NCBI GenBank assembly: GCA_030998225.1
Contig: JAPYXD010000608.1
Location: 2,076,501 to 2,140,500, forward strand
Origin: Diplolepis rosae
Lineage: Eukaryota > Arthropoda > Insecta > Hymenoptera > Diplolepididae
DNA length: 64,000 bases
Reading direction: 5' to 3'
Under the pieces are notes generated by a model that was not told the origin of the DNA, made no database searches, and saw only the letters and a list, made by a program, of their open reading frames with translations. The translations under genes were made by a program, and so were the position numbers. Numbering within the stretch: the stretch's first letter is position 1; every line of letters starts with the position of its first letter. Shown one piece after another: positions 21,348 through 32,712 of this stretch.

Positions 21348-21889
21348 TGAGGCGTACAAATAAGTTTCCGCCGTTTGACAAAAGTTGGCGTCACCAGTAA
21401 GTTTTGGTTGAAATTGAAAGATGCAAAACGTAAGATTGGACATCTGTCTACAACATAACCTTGAAATATTAGTGAATTTTTATCAGTATAATATATTCTT
21501 TTGTGTGCGAAAATGTCGAGTTTTGAGCCGAATAAGCGTCATTTGCGGGAACTTTTGATTTACTTCTTCAATTTGAAGCAATCTGCAGCTGAGGCGCATC
21601 GTTTGCTTGTAGAAAAATATGGTGAGGCTGCCTTAAATGAGAGAAGATGTCGTGAGTGGTTTCAAAAGTTTAAGAACGGTGAATTTGACATCAAAGATAA
21701 AGAACGTAGCGTAAGGCCGAAAGTGTACGAAGACGCGGAATTGTAAGCATTATTGGATCAAGATTCGTGCCAAACGCAAGAAGAACAATACGGTGGACAA
21801 TACTTCGAATAAAATATAAGGTTCCGTTCTTTCACAATAAATGCCCAATTTTTCATAAAAAAACGGCGTAAACTTATCTGTACACCCGA
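21348..21889 (+). mobile_element. internally deleted mariner, copy 1
   Basis: TA flanks the element at 21346-21347 and 21890-21891. Terminal repeats contain GTACAAATAAGTTTCCGCCG and its inverted partner. The 542-bp length matches the second copy at 31228-31770 (543 bp). Both join the N-terminal transposase region directly to the final codons of the gene. Confidence 0.9.
21513..21746 (+). pseudogene. mariner transposase N-terminal fragment
   Basis: The reading frame from ATG 21513 encodes MSSFEPNKRHLRELLIYFF, then CREWFQKFKNGEFDIKDKER, the paired helix-turn-helix region of mariner transposases. It stops at a TAA. A few codons later QTQEE is joined to GGQYFE, the usual last residues of such transposases. 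The catalytic D..D(34)D core is absent, so it cannot catalyse transposition, though it may be mobilised in trans. Confidence 0.85.
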
Positions 21890-22595
21890 TATGATACTTG
21901 GCAAATAGTTAACTATGGTTAAGTTTTCTTTTTTTTTTTAAATTCAGGGAAATATGACGAATAAATTAAATTTAGAGTATCAGTGCAATATTTTTTTAAT
22001 TAACAAAGTTATATAAATGAATTAACCTAACTTCCGACCGACCGACCAATCGAAATCAATTGGTTCAAAGAATAAAATACTCTGAAACAGGTCTACTTTA
22101 TAATTCAACAATATAATTTGTGGGCATCTCAGAAAATCGTTTAATATTTTGAAAATTGTTGAGCGCGGCGAGAAGATTTGAACAAATTTGTCAACGGTCA
22201 CACGTTGCCAGCGCAACTTTCCAATTTATCAATCGAAATTTCTTGACGCGTTTAACGATTTTCAAAATATGGAACGATTTTATGAGTTGCCCACAAATTT
22301 TATTCTTGAATTATAAGGTAGATCTGTTTCAGAGTTTTTTATTCTTTGAACCGATCAGTTTCGACTGGTTGCTTGGAAGTTATGTTAATTTATTTACATA
22401 ATTTTGTTGATTAAGAAATATTGTATTGCTGCTCTAAACTCAATTTATTCGTAACATTTCCCTGAATTTTTCAGAAGTAAAGAAAACGACTGATTAACCA
22501 CTCTCCAAATATCATAATTTTTCATATTGGAGTAACTTTTAAATAAACAATTATTTTGCCCAGGCGTTTTAAGATATGTATTAGTGTTAACATGT

Positions 22596-24469
22596 GTTAT
22601 GAATTTATAAAGCTTCATTCGAATAGTTTAGTAATAGACGTGTGAATTAATGTCTGAAAAGGAAAGAGGATTCTTTCCTTTTTTAACAATTACTGAAATC
22701 ATTGACTACTCTAAAGAAATATACAATAACGTAATGACAGGTTGCAAATACAATATTGACTATAAAACAATTTTTAGACAAATAACTTATGAACAGGTTG
22801 TAGCCAATCGCGCGGGAAGTGGTAACAGCAGTAGGGAAAAGGAATAAGGATTCTGAGATAGGTTGAAATTAGTCAGTTTATAATCACTCGTTCATTTGCT
22901 ACTTAACGACGCACTATGGGAAATCTGCTCGTAGGTCCAAAGACGGAGAGAGAATCGCTGTTTCCGTCATTAAAGAGTTGTGTCTGCCTCGGTGAAGTCG
23001 AAGTTAATCTTCGGGGAAACTCCGGCGTCAGAAAAGTCTGAAGACGGTGAGAACAGGGCAGGCACTTAACTTTGAGAGAGAGAGTATGTTAGGAACTCAT
23101 GTTCGGTCGCGTACCGGTGAAGAAGTCCTGGTAATCTGTGTCGGGGTCTGAATGAATAAATGCATGAGTAAATAACCCTTAATCAATAATTGTAGAAAGA
23201 TGTCTGTGTAAAATTATTGGTCCTATTGGTCAGTAGTTATTGTACAAAGGTGCATAAATAAGAAGTTCTTGATGAGTATGGAGTTTGTAGATTCAATTCT
23301 CAATGGATGCATAATTTTTTGTTTATTTGGCATAATGACAATGATATTCAATGAATCATTTTTAAAAAAGTGTTAATGAAATCCAATCATTGCCATTAAA
23401 AAAACGTTCTTTAAAAAATAAAAAATAAGTAAACGTGTTGATTACAAATTAGATTATTACAATTACGTTTTAATCTTATTATTTCCGTTTACATTGAATT
23501 TGAAATATGTGCGCGCTAAAAGCGAGCAGATGCGTAGGCGCCGCGCGCAATCAGGCAGAGTCGATGCGCCCGTACCAAAACGAGAAGAGAATTTTTGGTG
23601 AAGGGCTATAAGAAGGAAAAGAAACGGAAAGAAAGTAGAAACGTCAGAACCTGCCATTGGTCATCCCTGTTCTAGTTGTTGATAATTTTCAGAAATAAAA
23701 AAACTATTTTTCATTATTTTATTCGTTACTATAGAGATAATATTAAATTTGAAGAATCTTTAATAATTATAAATTGAAGTAAATAATTAAAAAATTTTAA
23801 AACAATTGAAAATTAAAATTATTGATCAAAAGAATTGAAATCATGAAAAACCCCCAAGCAAGCGCCACCTCTACTGGATGCCTGTTCAGCCCTACCTCAA
23901 CGAACGATGAAATCAGCAAAACGGTCGATAGCGATGATCGACGGCCGACTTTCCACTTGAAAAAATCTCCACCAGGGCTCATACGTATAACTTAAACTTT
24001 ATCGTTTTATAAACTTTAAAAGTTATCGTGTTTCGAAGTGAGCAGTGATGTTTAATAGCTCTCGCTCTATTCGTACCCACAATCCGTCGCTATGTGGTAG
24101 TGTAATTATTTTCTGGAAAATTTGAGAGCAAGGACGAAAAAGCTCCGCTCTCAAATTAAACGATTCGACAACTGATTTCCAAAGATCCCTGGTCTATGTC
24201 ATTGAACACTATATGGTCAGGGCCGTATCAAAAATTAATTAATCATGAGATTCAAAGATTATTACAGTTTTCAGTATGAATTTATTTTATACAAATCAAT
24301 CAAAAACTACATTTTGAGAATCATTGAAATTTGCATACCTATTTACACCTAGAAATTTCTTTGGTATAAAACAAAATTAAGAAAAAATTTCTTTTGAATG
24401 AAATACTTTTGAAAAACGTTAAAAATACGTTATATCAAGGTGTTAATGTAAAAAGAGAATGTTGTCTAT
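22596..24469. other. intronic DNA without confident gene
   Basis: A GC-richer block at 22860-23160 ends near an AATAAA at about 23155, so a solo LTR is possible but no ends were found. A second GC-rich block lies at 23500-23660. The 65-codon frame at 22650-22847 (MSEKERGFFPFLT..) is not recognised. Confidence 0.35.
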
Positions 24470-24473
24470 TTAA

Positions 24474-24997
24474 GGTGGCTTGATCGTTTTTGAAAAAAAT
24501 TATAGACTGCTCTGAAACTTAGAGATTATCTTAATAAAATATGCTAGATTCATTTGGAAAAAAGAAATACCGTGGTTGACGATGTCATTGCCGAAAAAAT
24601 CGCTACCGAAAAAATGTCAGTTTAACACGTAGTCTTATGGGATTCCTTGTCAAAATCGGCGAAACTCCGGAAAAAATGACAAGTCCCAATAAATCAAATA
24701 TATACTAGTACTTTCGATTTCGAGGAATCTATTAGTATTATAAAAAAGAAGGGTTAACGACTTCAATCAAGAGAAAATTGCGAAAAAGGTACAGAATATA
24801 GAAATCGCCTCGAGGTGAAACTAATAATTTTTTATTATCGCTTTTTTCCGGGGACATTTCCGCGATTTCTTACCCTTCTACTCAGATGTTACTATAATAC
24901 ATATGATTATTAAAAAAATAAGTAGCAATGAGCATTCATGTAACACGTGCCCCCACGGTGCCCCTCACTTCATACGACACTAAACGATCAAGTCACC
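24474..24997. mobile_element. TTAA-flanked non-autonomous element, copy 1
   Basis: The ends are GGTGGCTTGATCGTTT and, in reverse complement, GGTGACTTGATCGTTT. TTAA lies on both sides (24470-24473 and 24998-25001). A near-identical 525-bp copy is at 58368-58892, also between TTAA sites, so these are true insertion boundaries. TTAA targets are characteristic of piggyBac-type transposition, though the termini do not begin CCC. No ORF. Confidence 0.85.
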
Positions 24998-25001
24998 TTA
25001 A

Positions 25002-25515
25002 AAACACATAAATTCTACCTTAATTTGCATATAAATTTACACATAACATTTCTTTGGAATAAAATAATTTGAAAAAACCTTAAAAAGGACGTAACATTCT
25101 GTACATGATGATTCGACTATATAAGTATAAATAGAGAGATAAAATACTGACCTTTAACTGTCATAAGGTTCAACTTTTAAATACCCATATGCATAATATA
25201 ACGTATTCTCAATGTTTTTCTCAGTATTTTATTGGGAAAGAATGTTTGTTTTTCAATTTTACTCCGCACCGAAGAAAGTCTGAGATGTGATTTCTTATGC
25301 AAACTTGTATATAACTGATATTTTCTTTAATTACTGAAGCCCTTTAATTACACTGCTATTTTCGAGTTATAATTTAAAGAATGTTTTGCATTTAACTTGA
25401 TAATAAAACTCTGTCTCTTAAAATATACCAGTCTGCCTACTTTACGTGATTTCTCTTGCCTCTGACGATTAATACGAAATTTTAGTGTGTTTCTATATTA
25501 ATAAGGTGCCTAATA
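25002..25515. other. intronic AT-rich DNA, nothing recognised
   Basis: No motif-bearing frame, inverted repeat or RNA signature was seen. Confidence 0.4.
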
Positions 25516-25719
25516 TCAATAAATGATCTTCATAATCGAAAAATTACCTTCACAAGTGTAGGTTGAACTAAACATTGAGAACATTATCAGTTTAAAATCC
25601 CGCAACGTTGGATAATAGGTTTCCGAGAAAGGTTTGGATAAATCTTCCAGTCTGTCCGTAATTTGGCGAAAAGAAATCAGCATGCAGACTACATGATTCG
25701 ATTTAGAACTCAGATTCAA
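25516..25719 (-). pseudogene. hAT-type transposase C-terminal (dimerisation) fragment
   Basis: The - strand frame contains FSMFSSTYTCEGNFSIMK, which resembles the 'S.FGST..CE..FS.MK' block at the C-terminus of hAT-derived ZBED/FAM200/GTF2IRD2-like transposases. The fragment ends shortly after and the upstream catalytic part is not present. No terminal repeats could be assigned. Confidence 0.6.
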
Positions 25720-25774
25720 AATCTTTTTCTAGGGTTGTATTTATGAAGAAGGTAAAAAAAGTAAGTAAACAATG

Positions 25775-26240
25775 TTCTTTTTGAAAACTTCACCTTTATT
25801 TGTCAACATAGTCTCATTGGAGCTCCATACATTTGGTCCAGTGGTGTTCCAATTTTCATGATTCCGTCAGAAAAGTAGGAATTCTTGTGGCCTTCAAAAT
25901 ACTCATCCACAAAAGCAATGGACTCTTCATTCGAGTGAAATCTCCTTTTTCTGAGTCAGATATTGAGGTTTGGGAATTGGAAAGAGTTACAAGGAGCAAA
26001 ATCAGGATAATTGGATGAGTGGGACAGCAATTTAAACCTTACTTCGTTCAATTTTACCATTGCGACTGCAGAGGTATCAGCTAGTGCTTCTCATAGTAGA
26101 AGATGACATTTTTCCGCACCAATCTTAGTAGCTTCGTTCGCAGCTCTTCGTTCAAACGGGTCAGAGGTGTTGCATAATAATATAATCATATACCTAGACC
26201 GAACTCCTCACTGCTGTAATCTCTGATAAGTTCTATGCCC
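25775..26240 (-). pseudogene. decayed mariner transposase, C-terminal part
   Basis: Across all three - strand frames one can follow a mariner C-terminus. A segment like RKNVIFYYEK is followed by a degraded YSPDLAPCD equivalent (YPDFAPCNSFQFPNL), then FVDEYFEGHKNSYFSDGI and a terminal WTKCMEL. Multiple stops and frameshifts show this is old. It runs antisense to YY1. Confidence 0.65.
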
Positions 26241-27309
26241 ACCGTAAGTAAAATAACATCCTCACGGAAGAGCAGAAGGGCTGTTGCTGAAGCTCCCGAA
26301 ATTGCAAGGATCTAGTCACTAGGGACAGTGTTGCTGTTTTGCAAGGCAAATAACATTAATGTAACTTGCATATGACGCATATTGACTATGATCCGATTTC
26401 TTAGACATGCGATTTTCCGTGAAAATTCTGAGTGCGCAAAATGACTAATTTCTATTTATCATTTAAGTAAATAAAGTTCAAAGATTGGATATTTCTAAGA
26501 TTTAATATGAAATTCTGAATATATCCAGATAGAGCTCGCACAGCATTCGCGCATGAAAACTTTAAAGCTAGTCAATAAATTCTTTTTTTATTGATTTGTA
26601 TTATAAATTATACTATTATATACACATTATATACACATCGATGAACATGATACATTACCGCTGTTGAAATTAATCTTACGCTGACAGGATTCAAACCTTA
26701 ACTTTTACCTAACCTACATGTATAACGCAGTCTAAACCTATAAATTAAATCGCACGGCTACCGAAGCACTTGCGATATTTCCCAAAAAATGTTGGGTACA
26801 TTTTATCCATAGAAAATGCAGGTCCGTATAAGAAATTGTTGCGCCTTGTTTCAATAACAATTTTATATAATAAAGAAGTTTGAAGAATTATTATGTTTTT
26901 ACATTTTTAAATTATGAGATTGTTAATAAATTGATTACTAAATTCTAAATTATTAAATATAAGAATTTCATAATAACTGAAGTTTATGTCAATTTACAAA
27001 GTAATAAAAATTGTGCATATCTAAAAAACTGACACTGATAATTGCGCATGGTCCCAGTAAAAATTCCACAAGACTTTCAAGCGCAGTCCAAGAATTTTTC
27101 TTTGACTTGTATAGCGGGTATTCATTTCTTTCTATCCAAATTCTTTTAAAACCTAAAGCACTTTTTAGAAGAAGTATTTGCATTTCTATGATTTTTTCAA
27201 AAACTATGCAATAAAATTTGAAGGGATTTCGTTCTTTTAATTAATCTAGGACATTCTTCCTTTTTTTCGATGAAGTTCTAAGCTTCTTCATAAAAAGTAT
27301 ATAGGATCT
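26241..27309. other. intronic AT-rich DNA
   Basis: No gene was recognised. Two overlapping antisense open frames near 27000-27210 lack motifs. Confidence 0.4.
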
Positions 27310-27594
27310 TTGGAAAAATTTGCCTTGTACAAAAGTCAAGGACTTTCAAGTAAATTTCCCAGTACTTATTTTTTCCGTGTAGAATTTTCCAATGACATCT
27401 ATATGGAATTCAGGCTGGACAAGTGTAAAAAGGTACACTTGATGAGGGCTGAAGTTGACATGCAATTGGGACATGTGGCGGGCTTTCATGGAAACGATGA
27501 CAGAAAGGGCCTCCTACAAATGTTTAGGAATCTTGCAGTTAAGCGGTCTCCTTCAATCTGCAATGTAAGAGAGTATTTTAAAGTCTTTCCCTAA
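27310..27594 (+). pseudogene. reverse-transcriptase fragment (LINE-like)
   Basis: The 94-codon frame contains FSNDIYMEFRLDKCKKVHLM, matching the 'F..DI.M.FG.DKC....' segment found after the catalytic motifs in many non-LTR reverse transcriptases. No other RT motif is adjacent. It is an isolated fragment in the sense orientation of the YY1 gene. Confidence 0.5.
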
Positions 27595-27668
27595 GCGCTT
27601 ATCCTTAATTTTGATTTGGTCAAGCATGCCTTTGTTATCTAAATCAAAGAATGATCTTGCCTTTTTTG

Positions 27669-28483
27669 ACACAGTGCGACAAATAAGTTTCGAGTCTGGC
27701 TGTGGAAAACATCATTGAAACAAGATATCTGAATATTTGTCGATTTTTGTATTCAAATATTCTCCTCCAGTTTCAATACGCTTGTTAGAGCGATTCAACA
27801 GTTATACAAATGCGTGTTCTAGCTTATTTGTGGAATTGCCTCTAATCGTGTTGTAGCTGTTTTGATGGTCGAAATGTCATTAAAAGAACATCTTTTCAAC
27901 TTCAATTTTGGGAACAGAGAGAAATCGCACGGGGCTAAATCAGGTGAGTACGGCGGATGATTCAACACACAGACTTGATTTCGAGCCAAAAATTGTCGAA
28001 CAATGAGTGAGGTGTGACTCGGTGCATTATTGTGCAACAGTGACCAGGTCTTTGGATCACATATGGATTATTCCTTTGCTATCAAAGAATGTAATGAGTA
28101 TTGCTGAAATTGGCCTTCCTTCGCGATTATCATCTTCTAACCTCTCTCTGCCTTTCAAAAAACGTTTATGCCACAGAAAAACACTTGCTTTACTCAAACA
28201 ATCATCGCCGTACACTTGCTGCATCCACCAGAATATTTCTGATGTATTTTTACCAAGATTTTCGTGAACTGCTTTTTGTTCCATGTTAGCATTTCAACAT
28301 CGACAAAAAAGTTGTTTTGGGAGAACTGTCATGACTTTGCTACTTATCAACCGATTGAAGTAAAACTGGTATTGCCTGAAAGAGGAATGTCACAGCTTTC
28401 AAACGCCGGTCGGAACACATAGATGGCGCTACTAGTTACTCAAATATGGTTCGAGTCTCGGAACTTATTTGTCGCACTGTGTA
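27669..28483 (-). mobile_element. mariner element, internally deleted (second subfamily)
   Basis: Terminal repeats CACAGTGCGACAAATAAGTT (left) and its inverted near-copy (right, ending at about 28482) bound an ~815-bp element. The ends differ from those at 21.3 and 31.2 kb, so this is another mariner subfamily. The element contains the transposase pieces described separately. Confidence 0.8.
27819..28284 (-). pseudogene. mariner transposase, two pieces with central deletion
   Basis: The - strand first encodes the HTH region (MEQKAVHENLGKNTSEIFWW, then FLWHKRFLKGRERLEDDNRE) and FDSKGIIH. The frame then breaks, and a second frame gives HNNAPSHTS and HPPYSPDLAPCDFSLFPKLK, the region of the second and third catalytic aspartates. 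The stretch normally between them, about 70 residues, is missing. The copy is non-functional. Confidence 0.85.
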
Positions 28484-29650
28484 TATTCACGTAAAATTTG
28501 ACTTTTAAATGATCTTGAAATTTAACCGCAAGGTCAAATTAACTCAAAAATGGATCAAATGGGGTTTTTAATGGAACTATTATTATTTATAAGTATTTGT
28601 AATTATTTTTAAGTATAGTAAGTTACTCGCAAAGTATTAACCCGGTTAGAATCGGGGAATTAGAAGTCAAACTTGAAAAATTCAAAATGGCTGATCCAAT
28701 ATGACGGGCTAAAATCACAAAATATGACTTGAATTGCATGAAACTTGGAATCTGGGAGTTTTTCGGGTCGTTCGCTTCAAATCAAGATTCAAAAGAAAAA
28801 TTGATATAATATCGAGATCTTTTGTATCTAGCACCTCACGTCACCACACCTAATAAATATTAAAATGTGATCCTAGTGGTTGCGTGAGATGCAATCTCTA
28901 ATATTGTTCCTCGTGATCACAACACAAAATAAATATAAAAAATATGATCCTAATATATGTTAGTCCACGGTAGTTCGACGTCAGGGGGTAGTTTTCCAAC
29001 GGCTCCATCTTCGATCACTTGAGGAGCATCTCCGATATTTTTCTTAGTGAACACTACATGAAAAATTAATTAAATGTGATCCTTATGCATGGTAGCGCGG
29101 TTTTTCTACGTCAGTTGGTGGTTTTTTCCAGAACTAGGGTCGTTTCTTAAGAAATTTCTTATACAATTACTTATGCTTCTCATTTTTGTTACTTCAAATC
29201 ATTTTTATGTGAAACAGAAGAAATTCAGAATCCGATGGAAGTTAACTGATCATGGCACTTCAATGGATAGTTTTTTTTGTGATGATGTTATGAAATATTT
29301 TTTTCCCACATCTGAAAATCTTTGTCCTCCGTATTCAACGCTGACCTTGTTTATAATCTCTCTGAAAAAGGTCAAGGACGAAAGGATTAATCTATTTTAT
29401 TTTTTGAATTATAATGCAAATCTTCTTATGTTCTTTCGAAAGAAGAAATCGATTTTGATTTTCATTGGAGGAAAAAACGTTGCAAACTCAAATCAATTCA
29501 GATTTGAACTGGGAACTCTCGAATTTTCATTTTAGAGTACGCTATGAATTATGTCATTAAGGCGTCGGTGAACTTCTCCTCAAATACCAATATTACTCAT
29601 TTAAGTGAAATTTCTCCCTTGACAAATATTCGAGCATTTTCCGCCACAAT
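28484..29650. other. intronic DNA with weak repeats and one long unrecognised frame
   Basis: A CAAAATGGCTGATCCAATATG string at 28685 is a decayed version of one at 56932. The string AATGTGATCCT or near-copies recurs three times (28866-29075). The + strand frame 29089-29535 (148 codons, Phe/Lys-rich) has no recognised motif. It could be chance or a very diverged TE protein, and I do not call it a gene. Confidence 0.3.
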
Positions 29651-30899
29651 CTAGAAAGTGCTTCGTTTACGACGTTTCGCCCTCTCTTCTCAAGAAACTG
29701 AGGGCGCTAGGGTGTCTCGCCCCGGTGAGAATGTATTGTGATTGAAGCGACACTTTCTTACCGGCCCCGATTGCGATAGAGTATGGATTGTATTGGGTCT
29801 TGTCCGCGAGGGATTTATTACCCATGTAAGTGCGTTGTAAAGTTTGATTAATATTGTTATTAAATAGTCCGAGCGCTTAATTATTCTGTTAAAATCCATG
29901 ACTTGTGGCAATCAAAACCCGATCTTCCGAGGACTGAATCCCTGTAAACGTGGCCACGTGGATCGGACGCTCTGTCCGATATAACCGACGTCTCGGCAAA
30001 AGGGTTACGAGCCTAGCCTTTGGCTGTGTTCAAACTTAAAAACTGTAATTTGAACATTAAAGTGAATGGCCTTTCCGGTTTCAAATTCAAATTATAATAC
30101 CGGTAACAACATATCTACAAATTAAAAACTGTAAGCCGTAGCTTCATAATTTAGACTGCAAACCTCTGTAAATACTCTGCATCTAAGTAAATCAGCTTTT
30201 TTCTCCACTCTTGAGTGGAGGTTTTTTTCAGCTGTAATTATACTGCACTGTTTTTATGAGTTAAGCATTTTTATTCCATTTATTTTCATTCACCCAACAC
30301 AATCCGCTGTTTATAATCAACTTCCCTTTTTTTCTTTGGTTTCTTTTCACTAATTACTTCGAAAGCGGTTAATTTCTTTGATCACTTTAGTGCTTTGGGG
30401 GGCGTGTTGGGTCGCGTTTTTTTACTTAAAATTGGTGGGACGTAAAATTTTGCTCTTTTAATTTATTGTAGTGCTTTGGGTTTATCGTGGCATATTTTTG
30501 TGAATATAGGTAGTCGTCAAATAAAATCCCTCGACCATGAGGCCGAGGAATTTCCGCTTTACAGGTCCGCCATTACCTCTCCCCTTCCTCGTACCATCAA
30601 TCTCTCCCTTCACTTTCTCCTATCCGTTTTCTTCGGTCAACTGATTTAAGCGCTCAGTGATTTTCGGAAAACTTCGAAACGCTACGTCGTTCTTGTCTGT
30701 TCGGTCTCCACTCTCTCCTTTCCTCACGCAAGCGCTCTCGGGTGTACCTTCCCCGTCTTTCCGATAACTGAATTCTATCGCTTGGCGATTGCCGGTAAAT
30801 TTCGTAATGCTTCATGAGCCTCGTTTGCTTGCTCACGGTCTCATACCCCCCCCCCCCCACCTTCGTCTTCAAACTTAATTCACTGTTGCGCTTTCAACT
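29651..30899 (+). mobile_element. probable BEL/Pao 5' LTR and leader
   Basis: This GC-richer region precedes a BEL/Pao-type gag start on the same strand. It contains a C13 run (30846-30858). LTR boundaries and primer-binding site could not be fixed. The assignment depends on the downstream gag. Confidence 0.35.
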
Positions 30900-31170
30900 A
30901 TGGCCTCGACCGCACTAAGCAAACTTCTTGCCGTGCAAAACTCTCGTGCGAACGAAATTGTAAACATTTTTGAAGGGTTTCAAGGTATTCCAAGAGACGC
31001 ATTAACTAGGGACAGTGCGGCCGCGAAACCTTACTTTACCTGTTGTCGCGATCGAAACTCCGCGCTAGAGACCGACAGAAGACGATGAGTTAATGGATGC
31101 TCCCCGTTTCGCTTAGCTCCCGAAATACGATCTCCCTGAATTCTCCGGCGAATACGAGAAAAAAAAGATA
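30900..31170 (+). pseudogene. BEL/Pao-type gag, N-terminal fragment
   Basis: From ATG 30901 the frame reads MASTALSKLLAVQNSRANEI and stops after 62 codons. Shifting frame continues with DELMDA and YDLPEFSGEYEK, which matches the 'LP.FSG....' motif that opens the conserved part of BEL/Pao gag proteins. At least two frame changes are needed. The element is cut off before a mariner insertion at 31228. Confidence 0.55.
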
Positions 31171-31227
31171 TTATTGTATTAAAAAATGGCCAAGTTGTTC
31201 ATAATAGAGGGGAGTTTTTTCTATCTA

Positions 31228-31770
31228 TTAGGTGTACAAATAAATTTCCTCCTTTTTTTTTATCAAAAGTTGGGCATTTATTTTGAAAGAACGGAACCTT
31301 ATGTTTTATTCGAAGTATTGTCCATCGTATTTTTCTTTTTGCGTTTGGCACTAATCTTGATCCAATAATGCTTCCAATTCCGCATCTTCGTACACTTTCG
31401 GCCTTTCGCTACGTTCTTTGTCTTTGATATCAAATTCACCGTTCTTAAACTTTTGAAACCACTCACGACAACTTCTCTTACTTAAGGCAGCCTCATCAAA
31501 TGCTTTTACAAGCAAACGATGCGCCTCAGCTGCAGATTTCTTCAAATTAAAGAAGTAAATCAGAAGTTCCCACAAATGACACTTATTCGGCTCAAAACTC
31601 GACATTTGTGCAAACAAAAGAATATATTATACTGATAAAAATTCACTGATATTCCAAGGTTATGTTTTAGACAGATGTCCAACCTTACGTTTTACATCTA
31701 TCAATTTCAACCAAAACTTACTGGTGACGCCAACTTTTATCAAACCGCGGAAACATATTTGTACACCTGA
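31228..31770 (-). mobile_element. internally deleted mariner, copy 2
   Basis: TA flanks the element at 31226-31227 and 31771-31772. The terminal repeats match those of copy 1 (GGTGTACAAATAA). It has the same internal deletion as the 21.3-kb copy, in the opposite orientation, so both probably descend from one deleted master. Confidence 0.9.
31351..31605 (-). pseudogene. mariner transposase N-terminal fragment, copy 2
   Basis: The frame from ATG 31605 encodes MSSFEPNKCHLWELLIYFF through CREWFQKFKNGEFDIKDKER and ends LLDQD before a stop. It keeps four codons more than copy 1 before stopping. Several substitutions distinguish the copies (for example KRHLR versus KCHLW). The catalytic domain is absent. 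Confidence 0.85.
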
Positions 31771-31772
31771 TA

Positions 31773-32712
31773 TTTGATAATCCTAGAAGTTTTTTTCAAA
31801 TAGTTCTTTTACTGGCTCCGGTAATTTTTTTTTTAATATGAAATTTTTTTGCAAAATTTTTTTGAAAACTGAATAATTTTTTAAACCGTTGTTCAAAATC
31901 AGCTTCAAGCGATTCATGCTCAATCCTTTATTTTTTTATTTAAATGAACCTCTTAAATTCGCGAGAAATGTTTATTTCTAGTTTATTTTATAAAAAATTA
32001 TGAGTATATTACATTTTATAATATTATTAATATGAGCTTAATTTATTCAAAGTAACTTCGAATTAGAGGTTTTTAATAATAAATTATTACTCTGTAATTC
32101 CTATTACTCTATATTAATAACTGAATGTAAATGTAGAATTGTGCTTTAAAAAATTGTTGAGACGCTATTTCTTTTTTTAACATGCTTCTACAACGCGTAT
32201 ATTTTAGTTAAAAAAAAATTACATTGTGATACAAGTGCAAAAAGGCAGACTTTTGACAATGGTAATGCAAGGTAAAGGTGAGTTCTGTCTCCTTTCCACT
32301 CTTCATCAAGTGTCCGCTTTTTCGCACACGCATCACACATTTTTTTTTGTAAAATATGCGCAAACAGCTTTCCTTTTCATGCTTGTGAAGTTTTACGATG
32401 TTTGAAAAAAAGTAACTAGGGTGTTAAAAGTATGTGCGAAAGTACCTAGTATGTCAAAAAAAAGACTAGTCGACTTACGCATGCGCAGTATGTTTTCTCC
32501 TCATACCTTTCTGAAAGAAGGAATTCCGTTCGAGCATCGGTTGTGTACAGCACATGAATGTACTCGTTCGAACTTACAGCGGCTAAGACCGGTTTGACGG
32601 TAGTAGATTTAACTGCAGTAGTGTGTTTTGCTCTCGGGATAACCTGTGAAGCTGTGAAAGTTATATCTAGATACGCGGGCGGCATAGACGCATTACAACT
32701 GGTCTCATAACC
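31773..32712. other. AT-rich DNA then probable LINE 5' UTR
   Basis: To about 32500 the DNA is AT-rich without features. From about 32500 it becomes GC-richer and includes GTTCGAGCATCGG, the string shared with the LINE 5' UTR near 605. An antisense frame at 32446-32727 lies inside this UTR and is not called. Confidence 0.4.

Larger units (their letters stand above)
21275..22595. mobile_element. large palindromic element interrupted by a mariner
   Basis: The left arm (21275-21347 joined to 21890-22165) pairs with the right arm (22245-22590). Matching strings include CACTAATATATATCTTAAA and its partner, AATAATTGTTTATTT, TTCCCTGAATTT and CCGACCGACCAATCGAAATC. The left arm is uninterrupted once the mariner at 21348-21889 is removed, so the mariner inserted later. 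No transposase ORF was seen. Confidence 0.78.

Noticed and set aside
29089..29535. 148-codon + strand frame as a gene
   Set aside because: Rich in Phe, Lys, Leu and Ile from T/A-rich DNA, no motif, no start context; kept only as a note in the gap entry.
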